From NCBI RefSeq assembly GCF_025961205.1, contig NZ_JAOQNH010000002.1, positions 275,501-339,500 of the forward strand: DNA of 64,000 nt, in the 5' to 3' direction. Positions 1 through 9,385 of this stretch are shown one piece after another. A model generated the notes under the pieces. The model worked only from the letters and a program-made list of their open reading frames with translations. It did not search any database and was not told the origin of the DNA. How positions within the stretch are numbered: the stretch's first letter is position 1; each line of letters starts with the position of its first letter. Source of the stretch: Azospirillum fermentarium (GTDB lineage Bacteria > Pseudomonadota > Alphaproteobacteria > Azospirillales > Azospirillaceae). Position numbers and translations under genes: made by a program.

Positions 1-1
1 C

Positions 2-631
2 CTGGGCCCCGACATCGACATCGAATTCCACGGCCACAACGACACCGGCTGCGCCACCGCCAACGCCTGGATGGCGGTTCTGGGTGGCGCCACCCACATC
101 GACACCTGCGTCCTGGGCCTGGGCGAGCGCAACGGCATCACCCGTCTGGAAGAGCTGACCGCCGCCATCTACTCCCAGGATGCCGAGGCGGCCAAGGCCC
201 GCTTCGATCTGCCCATGCTGATGCAGCTCAGCGAAATGGTCGCCCAGCGCGTGGGCGTGGAAATCCCGTTCTGCCGCAGCATCATCGGGTCCAGCGCCTT
301 CACCCACAAGGCGGGGGTGCACAGCAAGGCGATCATCGCCAACCCGAAATCCTACGAAATCCTCGATCCCGCCGATTTCGGCCGCGAGCGCAACGTCATG
401 ATCGCGCACGCGCTGGTGGGGTGGAACGCGGTGCGTGCGCGTGCCGACCAGCTCGGCTACAGCCTGAGCCAGGACACGCTGAAGGCGGTCACCGCCACGC
501 TGAAGGAAATGGGCGCCCAGCGCCGGCTGTCCAACAGCGACGTGGACGCGCTGATCACCGCTGCGGCCAACGGCTCGATGCCGGCCGCTGTCGGCGCCAA
601 CGATGCTGCGGCCCTGCGCGCCGCCGCCTGA
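2..631 (+). CDS. homocitrate synthase, Lys20 type (3' part)
   Basis: Homocitrate synthase joins acetyl-CoA and 2-oxoglutarate in the cytoplasm. The product feeds the alpha-aminoadipate lysine route or, in diazotrophs, the nitrogenase cofactor. The gene is open from the left window edge, so the N-terminal half of the TIM barrel is missing. Visible parts are the metal-binding HGHNDTG motif, the [19 protein letters not shown] strand, [12 protein letters not shown] and the C-terminal [12 protein letters not shown] helix. These resemble fungal/Thermus Lys20-type homocitrate synthases more than NifV or LeuA; that comparison is from memory. Family membership (DRE-TIM metallolyase) is secure. The exact substrate and the link to nitrogen fixation are inferred. 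Confidence 0.8.
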   Translation: MGPDIDIEFHGHNDTGCATANAWMAVLGGATHIDTCVLGLGERNGITRLEELTAAIYSQDAEAAKARFDLPMLMQLSEMVAQRVGVEIPFCRSIIGSSAFTHKAGVHSKAIIANPKSYEILDPADFGRERNVMIAHALVGWNAVRARADQLGYSLSQDTLKAVTATLKEMGAQRRLSNSDVDALITAAANGSMPAAVGANDAAALRAAA

Positions 632-682
632 CCGCTTCCGCCGCCGTTTCCCCATTCCGTTCGTGTGAAGTGATCCCGTACC

Positions 683-1513
683 ATGAGCATCACCTCCTCC
701 GCGTCCCGTTTTCATGACATCGCGCCGGGCATCGGTGCGGGCGGCCCGCTGCCCGCCGGCTGGCGCTCCCTGGCCGAACTGGACCCCATCGTCCTGGTGG
801 GCGTGACCGGTGCCGGCAAGTCCACCGCCCTGTCGGCGCTCGACGCCCGCGGCATAGCCTATACCCTGCTGCCCGACCGCCGCGTGGTCACCGATCAGGT
901 CATCATCCCCCGCTACGCCGATGGTGACGTGCGCGACCGCGTGCAGCGTTTCGCCATCACCCAGCGTTTCACCCGCGATGTGCCGGGCGGCATGGCCGCG
1001 GTGCTGGCCGGGCTGTCCGCCGCCCCGGCGCTGCAGCAGCGCCCGCTGGTGTTCGACGGCCTGCGCGGGGAAGCCGAGGTGCGCCACGCCGCCGCCGTGC
1101 TGCCGCGTGCCCGTTTCCTGGTGCTGACCGCGCCCGACATGGTGCGGCTGATGCGGCTGCTGGGCCGCGGCGATGCCTTTGACCGGGTGGCGCTGGCCGG
1201 CGGCAACGGCGGTTCGGACGATGGCTTCTCCCTGCCCGACGCCGACGGCATCCTGACGCCTGCGGAGCAGGCCCGTCTGTACGCCGAGGTCAACGCCGGC
1301 CGCCTGAACGCCGACGACGTGCGCGGCAAGTTCACCATCATTGCCGCCGAGCGCCGCAACTACGACCCCGACCGTGCCGTGGATGCCCTGATGGAACTGG
1401 CGCCGGAACGGACGCTGGTGATCGACACCACCCGAAGCGGCCCGGCGGAGGTGGGGGAGGCCCTGGCCCGCCTCCTGCCCGAGGCGCCGCACGCCGCCGC
1501 TGTTGCCGCGTAA
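683..1513 (+). CDS. P-loop NTPase of unknown role
   Basis: This 276-residue protein carries a clear Walker A motif, GVTGAGKST, at residues 40-48. A hydrophobic strand LVFDGLRGE near 120 could be the Walker B strand. No signal peptide or membrane segment is seen, so it is likely cytoplasmic. The C-terminal half has no motif I recognise; its TLVIDTTRS strand resembles the end of a kinase-like nucleotide-binding fold. It lies 51 bases downstream of the homocitrate synthase in the same direction and may be co-transcribed. It could be a small-molecule kinase or an assembly ATPase. I cannot name a substrate. Confidence 0.7.
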   Translation: MSITSSASRFHDIAPGIGAGGPLPAGWRSLAELDPIVLVGVTGAGKSTALSALDARGIAYTLLPDRRVVTDQVIIPRYADGDVRDRVQRFAITQRFTRDVPGGMAAVLAGLSAAPALQQRPLVFDGLRGEAEVRHAAAVLPRARFLVLTAPDMVRLMRLLGRGDAFDRVALAGGNGGSDDGFSLPDADGILTPAEQARLYAEVNAGRLNADDVRGKFTIIAAERRNYDPDRAVDALMELAPERTLVIDTTRSGPAEVGEALARLLPEAPHAAAVAA

Positions 1514-1540
1514 CGGTCAGTCGTCCGCCGGTCATGAAAA

Positions 1541-1572
1541 AAGCCGCCGCCATCTCCCGATGGCGGCGGCTT
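1541..1572. terminator. bidirectional intrinsic terminator
   Basis: A perfect 14-bp stem (AAGCCGCCGCCATC pairing with its complement) closes a TCCC loop. It is flanked by a run of A on the left and T-rich sequence on the right, so it can act on both strands. It sits between the convergent P-loop gene and the membrane protein gene and probably ends both transcripts. Confidence 0.85.
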
Positions 1573-1598
1573 CTTCATCTTTTCATGGGTGCCGGCTC

Positions 1599-2960
1599 TC
1601 AGCCCTGCAAAAGACCGTTCAGCCCCGCCAGCAGCACCGCCGCGGCCACGGCCACCACCACCGTGCCGGCCAGGTTGCGGCTGAACAGCAGCCGGGGGAA
1701 GGGGACGGCGAACATCTGCGCCGCCACCATCATGGTGACCCCCACCGGCGACACCGTGACCGCCAGGCTCCACCCCATCACCAGCGCCACCGCCAGACAC
1801 AGCGGTTCCACCGGCGCCGGCTGAACCGCGAAGATCCCCAGCAGCACCGCGGCGGAAATGGCGGGGTGGAAACCGCAGGCCCCCGCCGCCAGCATGATGG
1901 CGAACACCGCCAGCAGCAGCGGCAGCGGCGGCAGCCCGGCCAGGAACGGCGCCACGGTGGCGGCGAATCCCGGCACCTCGGTCAGCACGGCGGCAAACAC
2001 ATTGGCCGCCGCCACCAGAAGCAGTTCGTCGCTGCCATAGACCAGCCCGGTCAACGCCGTCTTCAGCGCCTTGGGGGCCTGACGGATGCCGTTCACCAGC
2101 AGCAGGCCCGCCGAAACGAACGGCACCCCCACCACCACCGCACCCATGGCGCTCATTCCGGTCAGCGCCATGATTCCCAGGAACACCGCGGCGATGGCGG
2201 CTCCCAGCGGCGCCAGCGGCAAGAGCGCGTGGATGATTCGCCCCAGCGAGACCGGCCCCGTGCGCCCCAGCGCCAGATCGGCCCCCAGCGCCAGCAGCGA
2301 CAGCACCAGACCGGTCAGAATCACCATGCCGGAATCCGTGCCGTGCATCTGGTGGGTGACATAGGCCACCCCGACGAAGAACGGCGACCAGAAGGCGGTG
2401 AAGCAGATGCCGCGCACCGATGCCAGCGCCGCCGCCCGTTTGTCCGCCGCCGCCGCATCGGCCGGCAGCAGCGGCGCCAGCACCGCGTGCGCGCCGAACG
2501 ACAGGAAGCTGCCCAGACCAAAGGCGCCGACGGCGAACCCCCCCTCCACCTCCCGCGGGCGCAGGCGGGCCAGGCGGCGGCGCACCGCCAGGATCGCCGG
2601 GCCGCCGTGGGCCACTGCCCGCAAAAGTTGCAGAACCGACAGGAACGCCCCCAGCAGCATGGCGTTGTGCAGCCCCCGCCACACCGGCTCCAGGCTGCCG
2701 GTCAGCAGGGTGGCGCCCACCACCGCCGCCGCCAGCAGCCCGAACAGAACCCGCGTGGCCGTGCGGGCGCGCAAGAAGGCCGGCGGCAGGAACACCGCCA
2801 CCAGCACGGCCGCGATATCCCCCAGAAGCGGAGCCTGGGCCGGTGACAGAAGCGCGACAAATTGCAGCGCCGTCAGGGCCAGAAGCAGCGCCTGAATAAG
2901 AACACGGTTGCCCGCGCGCAGCAGGCCAGCGGCGCCGATAGAGAGGGATGTCTCGCTCAT
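1599..2960 (-). CDS. polytopic membrane protein, putative transporter
   Basis: The 453-residue product is almost entirely hydrophobic, with about 11-12 likely transmembrane helices. They are broken by short Arg-rich loops, such as the RRRLARLRPREVEGG segment near residues 127-141. The layout, with two similar halves and Gly/Pro-containing hydrophobic hairpins (SFGAHAVLAPLLP; ACGFHPAISAAV), is typical of secondary transporters of the ion-transporter/DctM-like type. No family signature is certain and no substrate can be assigned. It is transcribed alone and leftward, and shares a bidirectional terminator with the upstream convergent pair. Confidence 0.65.
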   Translation of the reverse strand: MSETSLSIGAAGLLRAGNRVLIQALLLALTALQFVALLSPAQAPLLGDIAAVLVAVFLPPAFLRARTATRVLFGLLAAAVVGATLLTGSLEPVWRGLHNAMLLGAFLSVLQLLRAVAHGGPAILAVRRRLARLRPREVEGGFAVGAFGLGSFLSFGAHAVLAPLLPADAAAADKRAAALASVRGICFTAFWSPFFVGVAYVTHQMHGTDSGMVILTGLVLSLLALGADLALGRTGPVSLGRIIHALLPLAPLGAAIAAVFLGIMALTGMSAMGAVVVGVPFVSAGLLLVNGIRQAPKALKTALTGLVYGSDELLLVAAANVFAAVLTEVPGFAATVAPFLAGLPPLPLLLAVFAIMLAAGACGFHPAISAAVLLGIFAVQPAPVEPLCLAVALVMGWSLAVTVSPVGVTMMVAAQMFAVPFPRLLFSRNLAGTVVVAVAAAVLLAGLNGLLQG

Positions 2961-3023
2961 GAGGAATTTACCGTAGAAGATTCAAGGGGTTGGCAAAAGT
3001 GGGCAAGCCACCCGCCAGTGTCT

Positions 3024-3041
3024 TTACATATCTGCGTATTC
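3024..3041. promoter_or_regulatory. short AT-rich motif shared with 26581-26598
   Basis: This 18-base motif (TTACATATCTGCGTATTC) lies in the 252-base divergent gap between the membrane protein gene and the solute-binding protein gene. A 15/18 match occurs ahead of the hybrid kinase gene at 26581. Both copies sit in unusually AT-rich upstream DNA. It may be a transcription-factor site or a shared promoter element; this rests only on the two-copy match. The rest of the gap shows two imperfect AATTAAGAC-like repeats and nothing else I can name. Confidence 0.3.
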
Positions 3042-3212
3042 AATCAATTTAAGACATCATAACCGAATATGCATCCTTTCAGATACAATGAATTAAGACT
3101 CTTGTCGTCAGAGTGGTTTTGAACGAATACTGCTTTCGGATGGGAACGAACGAACCTGTTCGCTCTCACCGTGTTCCGGCCGAATGAATAAAACGCTACG
3201 TAAGAGGGAAGC

Positions 3213-3992
3213 ATGTTGAAGAACCAGAAGTGGACGAACGCACTGGATGCCATGCTCGCAAAGGGGCGCCAGACGCTCGCCATTGCGCTGGTTGGCGGTG
3301 CCGTGGCCATGGGTGCGGCGGCTCCGGCTTACGCGGACGTTGCGCGGGTGGTCACCGCCAGCTTCGCCCCGCTTACCGACGAAACCGGCGCCAAGAAGGG
3401 GCTCCTCTACGATCTCGTCGCGGCGATGATGAAATTGCAGAACGAGGCCAAGCCCATCGAATTCATGAGCTGGGCCGATGCGGTGAAGGTTTCCAAGGAC
3501 CAGAAGAACGTCCTGATCTTCCCCATGACCCGGACCGCCTCGCGGGAAGCCGACTACGTCTGGTTGACCAAGATTTTCGACATGGACCGTTCCTATGCCG
3601 GGCGTCCGGGCAGCACGGCGGTCAAGGATACCGCTGGCGCCAAGGCGCTGGCGGGTGTCGGCACCACGTCGCCCAGTGCGTCGCTCGATTATCTGAAGAA
3701 GCAGGGGCTGACCAACATCGTCGAGTTCCCCACGTCCCGTGAGCTGATGAAGGCGCTGCTGGACGGAAAGATCGACGTGGCCTATCAGCCCAATCCCTTC
3801 TCCAAGTCCGACTGGAAGGCGGTTGGTGGCCAGGGCGCCCTGGTTCTCGGTGAACCGCAGGAACGCTCCGCCGCGTATCTGGCGGCCAGCAAGGGGTCGG
3901 ACGTGAAGCCCGATGACTGGCAGGGTGCTCTCCAGGTGCTTGAGCAGGAGGGCACGGTGGAGAAGCTGGTCAGCGAATACGGCATGAACTGA
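3213..3992 (+). CDS. periplasmic solute-binding protein, family 3-like
   Basis: The 259-residue product starts with a basic N-region and a hydrophobic core ending in APAYA near residue 41, a typical Sec signal peptide. The mature part reads as a PBPb/SBP_bac_3 fold: ARVVTASFAPLTDETG at the start, a two-domain layout, and VAYQPNPFSKSDW near the hinge. The closing LEQEGTVEKLVSEYGMN resembles the usual last helix. It is likely to bind a small polar solute in the periplasm. No permease or ATPase gene is adjacent, so it may serve a distant ABC transporter or the following chemoreceptor. The start is supported by GAGGGAAGC just upstream. Confidence 0.75.
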   Translation: MLKNQKWTNALDAMLAKGRQTLAIALVGGAVAMGAAAPAYADVARVVTASFAPLTDETGAKKGLLYDLVAAMMKLQNEAKPIEFMSWADAVKVSKDQKNVLIFPMTRTASREADYVWLTKIFDMDRSYAGRPGSTAVKDTAGAKALAGVGTTSPSASLDYLKKQGLTNIVEFPTSRELMKALLDGKIDVAYQPNPFSKSDWKAVGGQGALVLGEPQERSAAYLAASKGSDVKPDDWQGALQVLEQEGTVEKLVSEYGMN

Positions 3993-4284
3993 TCCAGGCC
4001 GTGACGTTGCGGACGGGCTGGGTTGGGGCGTGAGAACGGCATAATCCTTGAGTGGCGGTGTTTGCTCCTTTTTGGTGTTTTTCCTGCCATGACTCAGCTT
4101 TTCCGTAGCGTAACGGATCATTTGCAATTCGTTTGGTTGATTAAGATTTACCTTTCCCGATTATCGCGGGTTAAGGTGTGTGGAAATTCGCCCGACTGCG
4201 CGCGCGTGTAGCCGGTGCCGCCCGTGGCGGTCTGCGTGGTTCCCCTGCCGTGCGGGCGTTTCCTGCGTAGGATGGAGAGCATCG

Positions 4285-5955
4285 ATGCCGGTGACTGGAA
4301 GAGCCCATGAATCGCGCCCGCAGGGGTTCGCCCTGCGCAGCGTCAGCCAGAAGATCATCGTGTGGGTGGTGGTGCTGCTGGCGCTGGGGCTGGGTGGCCT
4401 TGTTTCCTATCAGACGGTCCAGACGGAAAGCTTGGCCATCCGGGCGTTCGACAACAGTGCGTTCCGGCTGACCGCGCTTCTGGCCGACAATATGGCCCCC
4501 GCCGTCCGCTATGCCCGCCTCGAAGCGCTGAAGGGCGCTTACGGCGAAACGGCGCAGGACCCCTCGACCAACCTGGAAGGGGTGCTGATCCTCGACAAGA
4601 CGGGAAAGGTTCTCGACACCTTCAACCGCGGCAAGAGCGACGAGGCGACCCTGAAGCGTTTTGCCGAGGAGGATCGGGCCACGGCCGACAGCGGCCGCGC
4701 GCTTCGTGCCCTGGATGGGCATACGCTGGTGATGGTGCCGGTGCTGAACGGCCAGCAGCGTGAGCGGGTGGGGTATCTGGCCGCCGCGTGGAGCCGTGAA
4801 GCGACCCTGAACCAGATCCGGTCCGACACCCAGACCTCGATCCTGATTTCGGTGGGCGTGGTGGCGGTCCTGGTGGTGGCGCTGTTCTGGCTGGTGGGCC
4901 GGGTGGTGATCCGGCCGACCCAGGAAATCTCCGCCGCCATGCAGAAGATTTCGGGCGGCGACCTGAACATCGTCCTGTCCTGCGGCCACCGCGCCGACGA
5001 GATCGGCACCATCGCCCGCGCGGTGGAAGTGTTCCGCGACAGCACCGCCCGCGTGCGCGACATGGCTGCCAACGAGGAACGGATGAAGGAGGAGGCGGAG
5101 GCCAACCGCCATGCCCTCATCACCCGCCTGCTGGCCGATTTCGAAGCCAACGTGTCGTCGGTGCTGGAAAGCTCGCTGAAGGCGGCGGCGGAAATGGGTG
5201 AATTCGCCCATGTCATGGCCCGGCGCATCAGCGAGGCGGAAAAGGGGGCGGTGGACATCGCGTCCGCCACCACCGGCACGCTGGACAACGTGGGCAGCAT
5301 CGCGTCGGCGACCGAGGAACTGTCGGCGACCACCGCGGAGATCTCCCAGCGGCTGAACCAGTCGGCGGAGGTGGCGCGCAACACCGCCGACGCGGCCGAC
5401 CAGACCAGCCACACCATCGAGGCGCTGGCGACCCAGGCCCTGCGCATCGGCGACATCGTGAAGCTGATCAACGACATCGCCACCAAGACCAACCTCTTGG
5501 CGCTGAACGCCACCATCGAGGCGGCGCGGGCCGGCGAGGCGGGCCGCGGTTTCGCCGTGGTGGCGAGCGAGGTGAAGCAGCTCGCCAACCAGACGGGCCA
5601 GGCGACCGAGGAGATCACCCAGCAGATCAACAACGTCCAGCAGGCCACCCACCGGGCCGTGGACGAGATCAAGTACATCTCGAAGGTTGCCGAGGGCGCG
5701 CGGGAAATCGCCACCGGTATCGCCGCGGCGGTGGAGGAACAGACCATCACCACCCAGGAAATCTCCCGTGCCGCCGGCCATGCCGCCAACGGCACCCAGG
5801 CGGTGGCCTCCAACATCTCCATGGTGACCAGCGAGGTTACCGACGCCAGCCACATGGCGCAGGATCTGCTGACCGCCTCGCAGCGGCTGTCGGAGCAGTT
5901 CCGCCAGTTGAAGCATCAGGTGACGGTGTTCGTGGACCACGTTCGCGCCGCCTGA
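4285..5955 (+). CDS. methyl-accepting chemotaxis protein
   Basis: This 556-residue transmembrane chemoreceptor has a short cytoplasmic start and a first membrane helix at about residues 23-42. A periplasmic sensor domain of about 140 residues follows, containing [16 protein letters not shown], which suggests a single Cache fold. A second membrane helix lies at about 185-205, then a HAMP domain and the signalling hairpin. The hairpin tip [34 protein letters not shown] is the conserved CheA/CheW contact. The start at 4285 is preferred over an ATG 105 bases upstream because GGATGGAGAGC precedes it and the upstream extension is Cys/Trp/Arg-rich and unlike the family. The neighbouring solute-binding protein could be a ligand partner (inference). 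The 292-base gap upstream is AT-rich with no other feature. Confidence 0.93.
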   Translation: MPVTGRAHESRPQGFALRSVSQKIIVWVVVLLALGLGGLVSYQTVQTESLAIRAFDNSAFRLTALLADNMAPAVRYARLEALKGAYGETAQDPSTNLEGVLILDKTGKVLDTFNRGKSDEATLKRFAEEDRATADSGRALRALDGHTLVMVPVLNGQQRERVGYLAAAWSREATLNQIRSDTQTSILISVGVVAVLVVALFWLVGRVVIRPTQEISAAMQKISGGDLNIVLSCGHRADEIGTIARAVEVFRDSTARVRDMAANEERMKEEAEANRHALITRLLADFEANVSSVLESSLKAAAEMGEFAHVMARRISEAEKGAVDIASATTGTLDNVGSIASATEELSATTAEISQRLNQSAEVARNTADAADQTSHTIEALATQALRIGDIVKLINDIATKTNLLALNATIEAARAGEAGRGFAVVASEVKQLANQTGQATEEITQQINNVQQATHRAVDEIKYISKVAEGAREIATGIAAAVEEQTITTQEISRAAGHAANGTQAVASNISMVTSEVTDASHMAQDLLTASQRLSEQFRQLKHQVTVFVDHVRAA

Positions 5956-5982
5956 CGTTCCACACACGCACGATCATCGAAA

Positions 5983-6015
5983 GGGGGAAGCCGGGAGACC
6001 GGCTTCCCCCTTTTT
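5983..6015 (+). terminator. intrinsic terminator after the chemoreceptor
   Basis: A 12-bp perfect stem (GGGGGAAGCCGG and its complement) closes a GAGA tetraloop and is followed directly by TTTTT. It lies 28 bases after the chemoreceptor stop codon. Confidence 0.93.
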
Positions 6016-6136
6016 ATTTGAAAATTTCATGTGAATCTTTAAATATCTGAAAGAGTATTTGTTCCTATCCTCAAGAAAAATTATCTTTTATATCGTGACA
6101 TAACGGAGATAAATTCCCCATACTTTTGTGTGTGCT

Positions 6137-6676
6137 ATGAAATTTTTCTTGCCTTTCCTTGTGGCTGTATTGGCATCGCTTTCGGTGTGGGCGGCGCCCG
6201 CGCGGATGTCCTGGCAGGATGGGGTTGCCCGTCTGGGGCAAGAGCGGCACCAGGCGGAAACCTGTGCCGCGGTCATCAAGGCCCGTGGCAGCGTGGCCAT
6301 GATTGACAACGCCCTGATGACCTATTCCGGCGCAAAGGCCGAGATAGACGGGATCATTGCCGGTCTGGTGGTGGCCTTGGCAAAAGACGACGAGCCGGGC
6401 AGTCTGTCGTCGCTGAACCCCCGTCTGGAGCGCGCCACCGCGGGCCGTGAAAGCCTGTGCCGGACCGCGCGCTCCCTTCTTGCCCCCGATCCCGGTGCCA
6501 AAGGCGGTGAACTCGCGGCAATCGTCGAGGGGGTTGTGGGATCGCTCATCGACGCCGCCAGAGCGCTTATCATCGATAGCCGGGAGCGGGATGCCCAGAC
6601 CCGGAAAACCATTCAGAATCAGATCGAGGCCCAGGCCTGGGCCCCTTTCGATGCCATTGTGCCGGCACGGTTATGA
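6137..6676 (+). CDS. exported protein of unknown function, caspase-gene partner
   Basis: This 179-residue protein begins with a clear Sec signal peptide (MKFFLPFLVAVLASLSVWA). The mature part is mostly helical, with two Cys (in AETCAAV and ESLCRTA) that could form a disulfide in the periplasm. No known domain is recognised. Its stop codon overlaps the next start in an ATGA, so it is translationally coupled to the caspase-like gene. That makes a joint role likely: chaperone, substrate or inhibitor (inference). An in-frame GTG at 6128 is an alternative start; the ATG at 6137 gives the more typical signal peptide. The upstream 100 bases are AT-rich and likely hold the promoter. Confidence 0.7.
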   Translation: MKFFLPFLVAVLASLSVWAAPARMSWQDGVARLGQERHQAETCAAVIKARGSVAMIDNALMTYSGAKAEIDGIIAGLVVALAKDDEPGSLSSLNPRLERATAGRESLCRTARSLLAPDPGAKGGELAAIVEGVVGSLIDAARALIIDSRERDAQTRKTIQNQIEAQAWAPFDAIVPARL

Positions 6677-9237
6677 ATGGGCTTTTTTCCCGTTGTGCCG
6701 TCAGGGTGCTGGTGGCGGTCCTGTTCGTGGCCGGCGGGGCGCCGCTGGCCGCGGCTCAGAGCAAAAAGGATATTTTCGACGGTTCGGCGCCTGCGGTCGC
6801 CCCGGAACGGCACATAGGTTCCATCCGTCAGATCGCGGTGGATGCCGACGGGCGTTTCGCCGTCATGGCCGCCGACGACAGGGTGGTTCGGATCTGGTCG
6901 CTGGAGACCGGAAAGCAGGAAACCCCGATTTTCGTGCCGATGGGCAATGGGGCTTCCGACCGGCTTTATACCGTTGCCATCAGCCCCGACGGCACCCTGA
7001 TCGCTGCCGGGGGGCGGGCCGCGGGGGAAAAGATCGAGCAGTTCATCTATCTGTTCGACCGGCATGGCAGGCGCCTCGTCAAGCGGTTCTCATCCCTGCC
7101 GACGGCGACATTCCATCTTCTTTTCTCACCCGATGGCAGGCATCTGGCTGCGGCCTTCGGCGGTGAAGCGGGGCTGCGTGTGTATGGCCGTGATGCCAAG
7201 TGGGGTGAAATCCTCCGTGTTCCGGCAGACAGGGACGATGCGGAGATCCGCGCGGCAGCCTTCAGCCGTGATGGGCGGCTGGTGACGGCCAACGGTGATG
7301 GGGCGATCCAGCTTTATGACCGTTCCTTCGTTCAAAAGGCGGCTCAGGAAACACACAAGGGGCGGGAGCCGTCCTCGATCGCCTTTTCCCCGGATGGCAC
7401 CAAGCTGGTGATCGGTTTTACGGATTCGGCCGGGTTGGAGGTGCGTGACGGCCAGACGCTTGCTCCGTTGCCGGCACCGGATACCAGTGTCATCACGGGC
7501 GGCAACCTGCCGAGAACCGCATGGTCGATGGATGGCCGTGTGATCCTGGCCGGCGGGCGCCTTCGGCGCGAAGACCCGGACACTGCCGGGGTCTGGGGAT
7601 GGAGCGGCGCGGAATCATCCAAGCAGCAGACCATTCTGGCTGGAAAATCAGATCTGAAGACCCTGATTCCGTTAAGCGATGGCGGCATCCTGGTTGCGGA
7701 CGCCGAAGGGTATCTGGCGCGTTTGGGCGCGGATGGGCGCGTGCGGTGGGATCATCACTTTCACAAGGCCGACTTCCGTGGCCAGCACGGGGCAGTGGCC
7801 GTTTCCCATGACGGCATGACCGTTGCTTTCGGCTTCGGGGCCGGCGGGCAGGATCAGGCGCGTTTCCATATGGCGGGGCTGACATGGCTGCCGCCTGGGG
7901 ACGCGCCCGCCGTTTCGGGGCTCCCCTCCATCGGGAGCGATCCCATGCCGGCCCAGGTTCGCAAAGCGGTGAACCGTTATCTCAGCCGCTTTGAAAAAGA
8001 TGCCGATCCGGTGGCCGTATCATGGCGGCATGGCTTCATCGTCGGGACCGAATGGGCGTTGCGGCGTCATGATCCCACCGGAAGGCAGGTATGGAAGCAG
8101 GCCGCCCCCGGCCCGGTTCTGGCCGTGACGGTCAGCGGCGATCAGCGGATGGCGGTCGCGGCCTATGGTGATGGCAGCATCCGCTGGCATCGGATGGACG
8201 ATGGCGGTGAGCTGCTGGCTTTCATGCCGTTGGGAAGCCGCGCCGTCTGGGTGGCCTGGACCCCCCAGGGGTTTTACGCCGCCTCGGCAGAGGCGCGGAA
8301 GATACTGCAAAAGCCGGTCAGCCAGGTCCGGGGGATGGTGGCGGAAGGCGTGCCGGTGGCGGATTTCCCGAATCTGTACCAGCCCGATGCCATCAAGCTG
8401 GTGCTGCAGGAAGGAGAAACCCCGCGTGCGCTTGGTCTTGCCACGATGAAGGCCGCGCGTGACGCGATTCGCCAACGCTCCAGTGCAGCCCGTGATGCCA
8501 CGCTGCATGTGCTGACCGTCGGGATCAACGAGTATGGGGAACAGGCTCAAAGGCTGCGGCTGCGTTTTGCCGAGCAGGATGCCCGTGATATCGGCGCCGC
8601 TCTGGATGGCGAACAGGGAGCCCCCTACCGAAGCATCCGTTCCTTCTTCCTGTCCAATGAGATGGCCGGGCGGCGCGGCATCTTGGATACCCTGTATCTG
8701 ATCGAAGAGGGAATGACGGGGGGAAGCGATCAGAATCTGGCCGTCCTTATGTTCTCCGCCCACGGAGCCATGCGGGGAGGAACCTATTATCTTCTGCCCT
8801 ATGGGGTCGATATCCTGTCCCGCTCCGCCTTTTCTGGAACGGCTTTGTCCCTGCCGGAACTGCAGACCCATGTGAGAGCCCTGGCGAAAAAGGGCCGTGT
8901 GCTCCTCCTTCTCGACACCTGCCATTCCGGCGCGGCGGGGGAGGCATCCGACGCCAACACCCTGATCACGGGCTTGGCCGAGACCAACATCACCGTCATC
9001 ACCTCTTCCTCCTCCGCCGAGAAATCCTATGAGACCGAGGCGTGGGGGCACGGTGCCTTCACCCTGGCCCTGCTGGAAGCCTTTGCGGGGAAGGCCGATA
9101 CCAACCGCAACGGCATGATCGGGGTTGGCGAACTGGTCTCCTATCTGAGGGGCCGCGTCGGCGCCCTGACCAATGGTGCCCAAACGGTGGGCGTCAAGAC
9201 GATGTTCGAGGGGGATCTGTTCGCCGCCGGCCTGTGA
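6673..9237 (+). CDS. exported WD40-like propeller with caspase-like peptidase domain
   Basis: The 854-residue protein has a Sec signal peptide (residues 1-28, ending AAAQ). Residues 45-560 hold repeated WD40-like blades, for example IRQIAVDADGRFAVMAADDRVVRIWSLE and PSSIAFSPDGTKLVIGF. A C-terminal peptidase C14 (caspase/metacaspase) domain runs from about residue 610. The catalytic pair is visible: His697 in FSAHGAMRGG and Cys750 in LLLLDTCHSG. Residues 809-820 (DTNRNGMIGVGE) match an EF-hand loop, suggesting calcium binding. The family cleaves after basic residues (metacaspases) or Asp (caspases); specificity here is unknown. Export of both gene products implies action in the periplasm or outside the cell. 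The coupled upstream gene is the obvious partner. Confidence 0.9.
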   Translation: MNGLFSRCAVRVLVAVLFVAGGAPLAAAQSKKDIFDGSAPAVAPERHIGSIRQIAVDADGRFAVMAADDRVVRIWSLETGKQETPIFVPMGNGASDRLYTVAISPDGTLIAAGGRAAGEKIEQFIYLFDRHGRRLVKRFSSLPTATFHLLFSPDGRHLAAAFGGEAGLRVYGRDAKWGEILRVPADRDDAEIRAAAFSRDGRLVTANGDGAIQLYDRSFVQKAAQETHKGREPSSIAFSPDGTKLVIGFTDSAGLEVRDGQTLAPLPAPDTSVITGGNLPRTAWSMDGRVILAGGRLRREDPDTAGVWGWSGAESSKQQTILAGKSDLKTLIPLSDGGILVADAEGYLARLGADGRVRWDHHFHKADFRGQHGAVAVSHDGMTVAFGFGAGGQDQARFHMAGLTWLPPGDAPAVSGLPSIGSDPMPAQVRKAVNRYLSRFEKDADPVAVSWRHGFIVGTEWALRRHDPTGRQVWKQAAPGPVLAVTVSGDQRMAVAAYGDGSIRWHRMDDGGELLAFMPLGSRAVWVAWTPQGFYAASAEARKILQKPVSQVRGMVAEGVPVADFPNLYQPDAIKLVLQEGETPRALGLATMKAARDAIRQRSSAARDATLHVLTVGINEYGEQAQRLRLRFAEQDARDIGAALDGEQGAPYRSIRSFFLSNEMAGRRGILDTLYLIEEGMTGGSDQNLAVLMFSAHGAMRGGTYYLLPYGVDILSRSAFSGTALSLPELQTHVRALAKKGRVLLLLDTCHSGAAGEASDANTLITGLAETNITVITSSSSAEKSYETEAWGHGAFTLALLEAFAGKADTNRNGMIGVGELVSYLRGRVGALTNGAQTVGVKTMFEGDLFAAGL

Positions 9238-9385
9238 TGCCGGCATGCCCGGCCACTTCCTTACCCACACAGGCCGAACCGGGTAATAAAAACGTAATAG
9301 TGTTTGACGCTGGAGTCCCTTGTCAGCATAGTCCTGCATGTCGCAGCGCAACATTCCGCTGCCTCCGGTTCACGGCCCGAGGTGC

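Noticed and set aside
3150..3180. GAAC/GTTC repeats before the solute-binding protein gene as an SOS box
   Set aside because: The GTTC spacing is 11 bases, not the 7 needed for an alphaproteobacterial LexA box.
3108..4127. Minus-strand frame of 339 codons over the solute-binding protein
   Set aside because: The plus strand has a signal peptide, RBS and family motifs; the minus translation has none.
4171..5967. Minus-strand frame of 598 codons opposite the chemoreceptor
   Set aside because: Low-complexity His/Gly/Arg translation without motifs; a shadow of the chemoreceptor gene.
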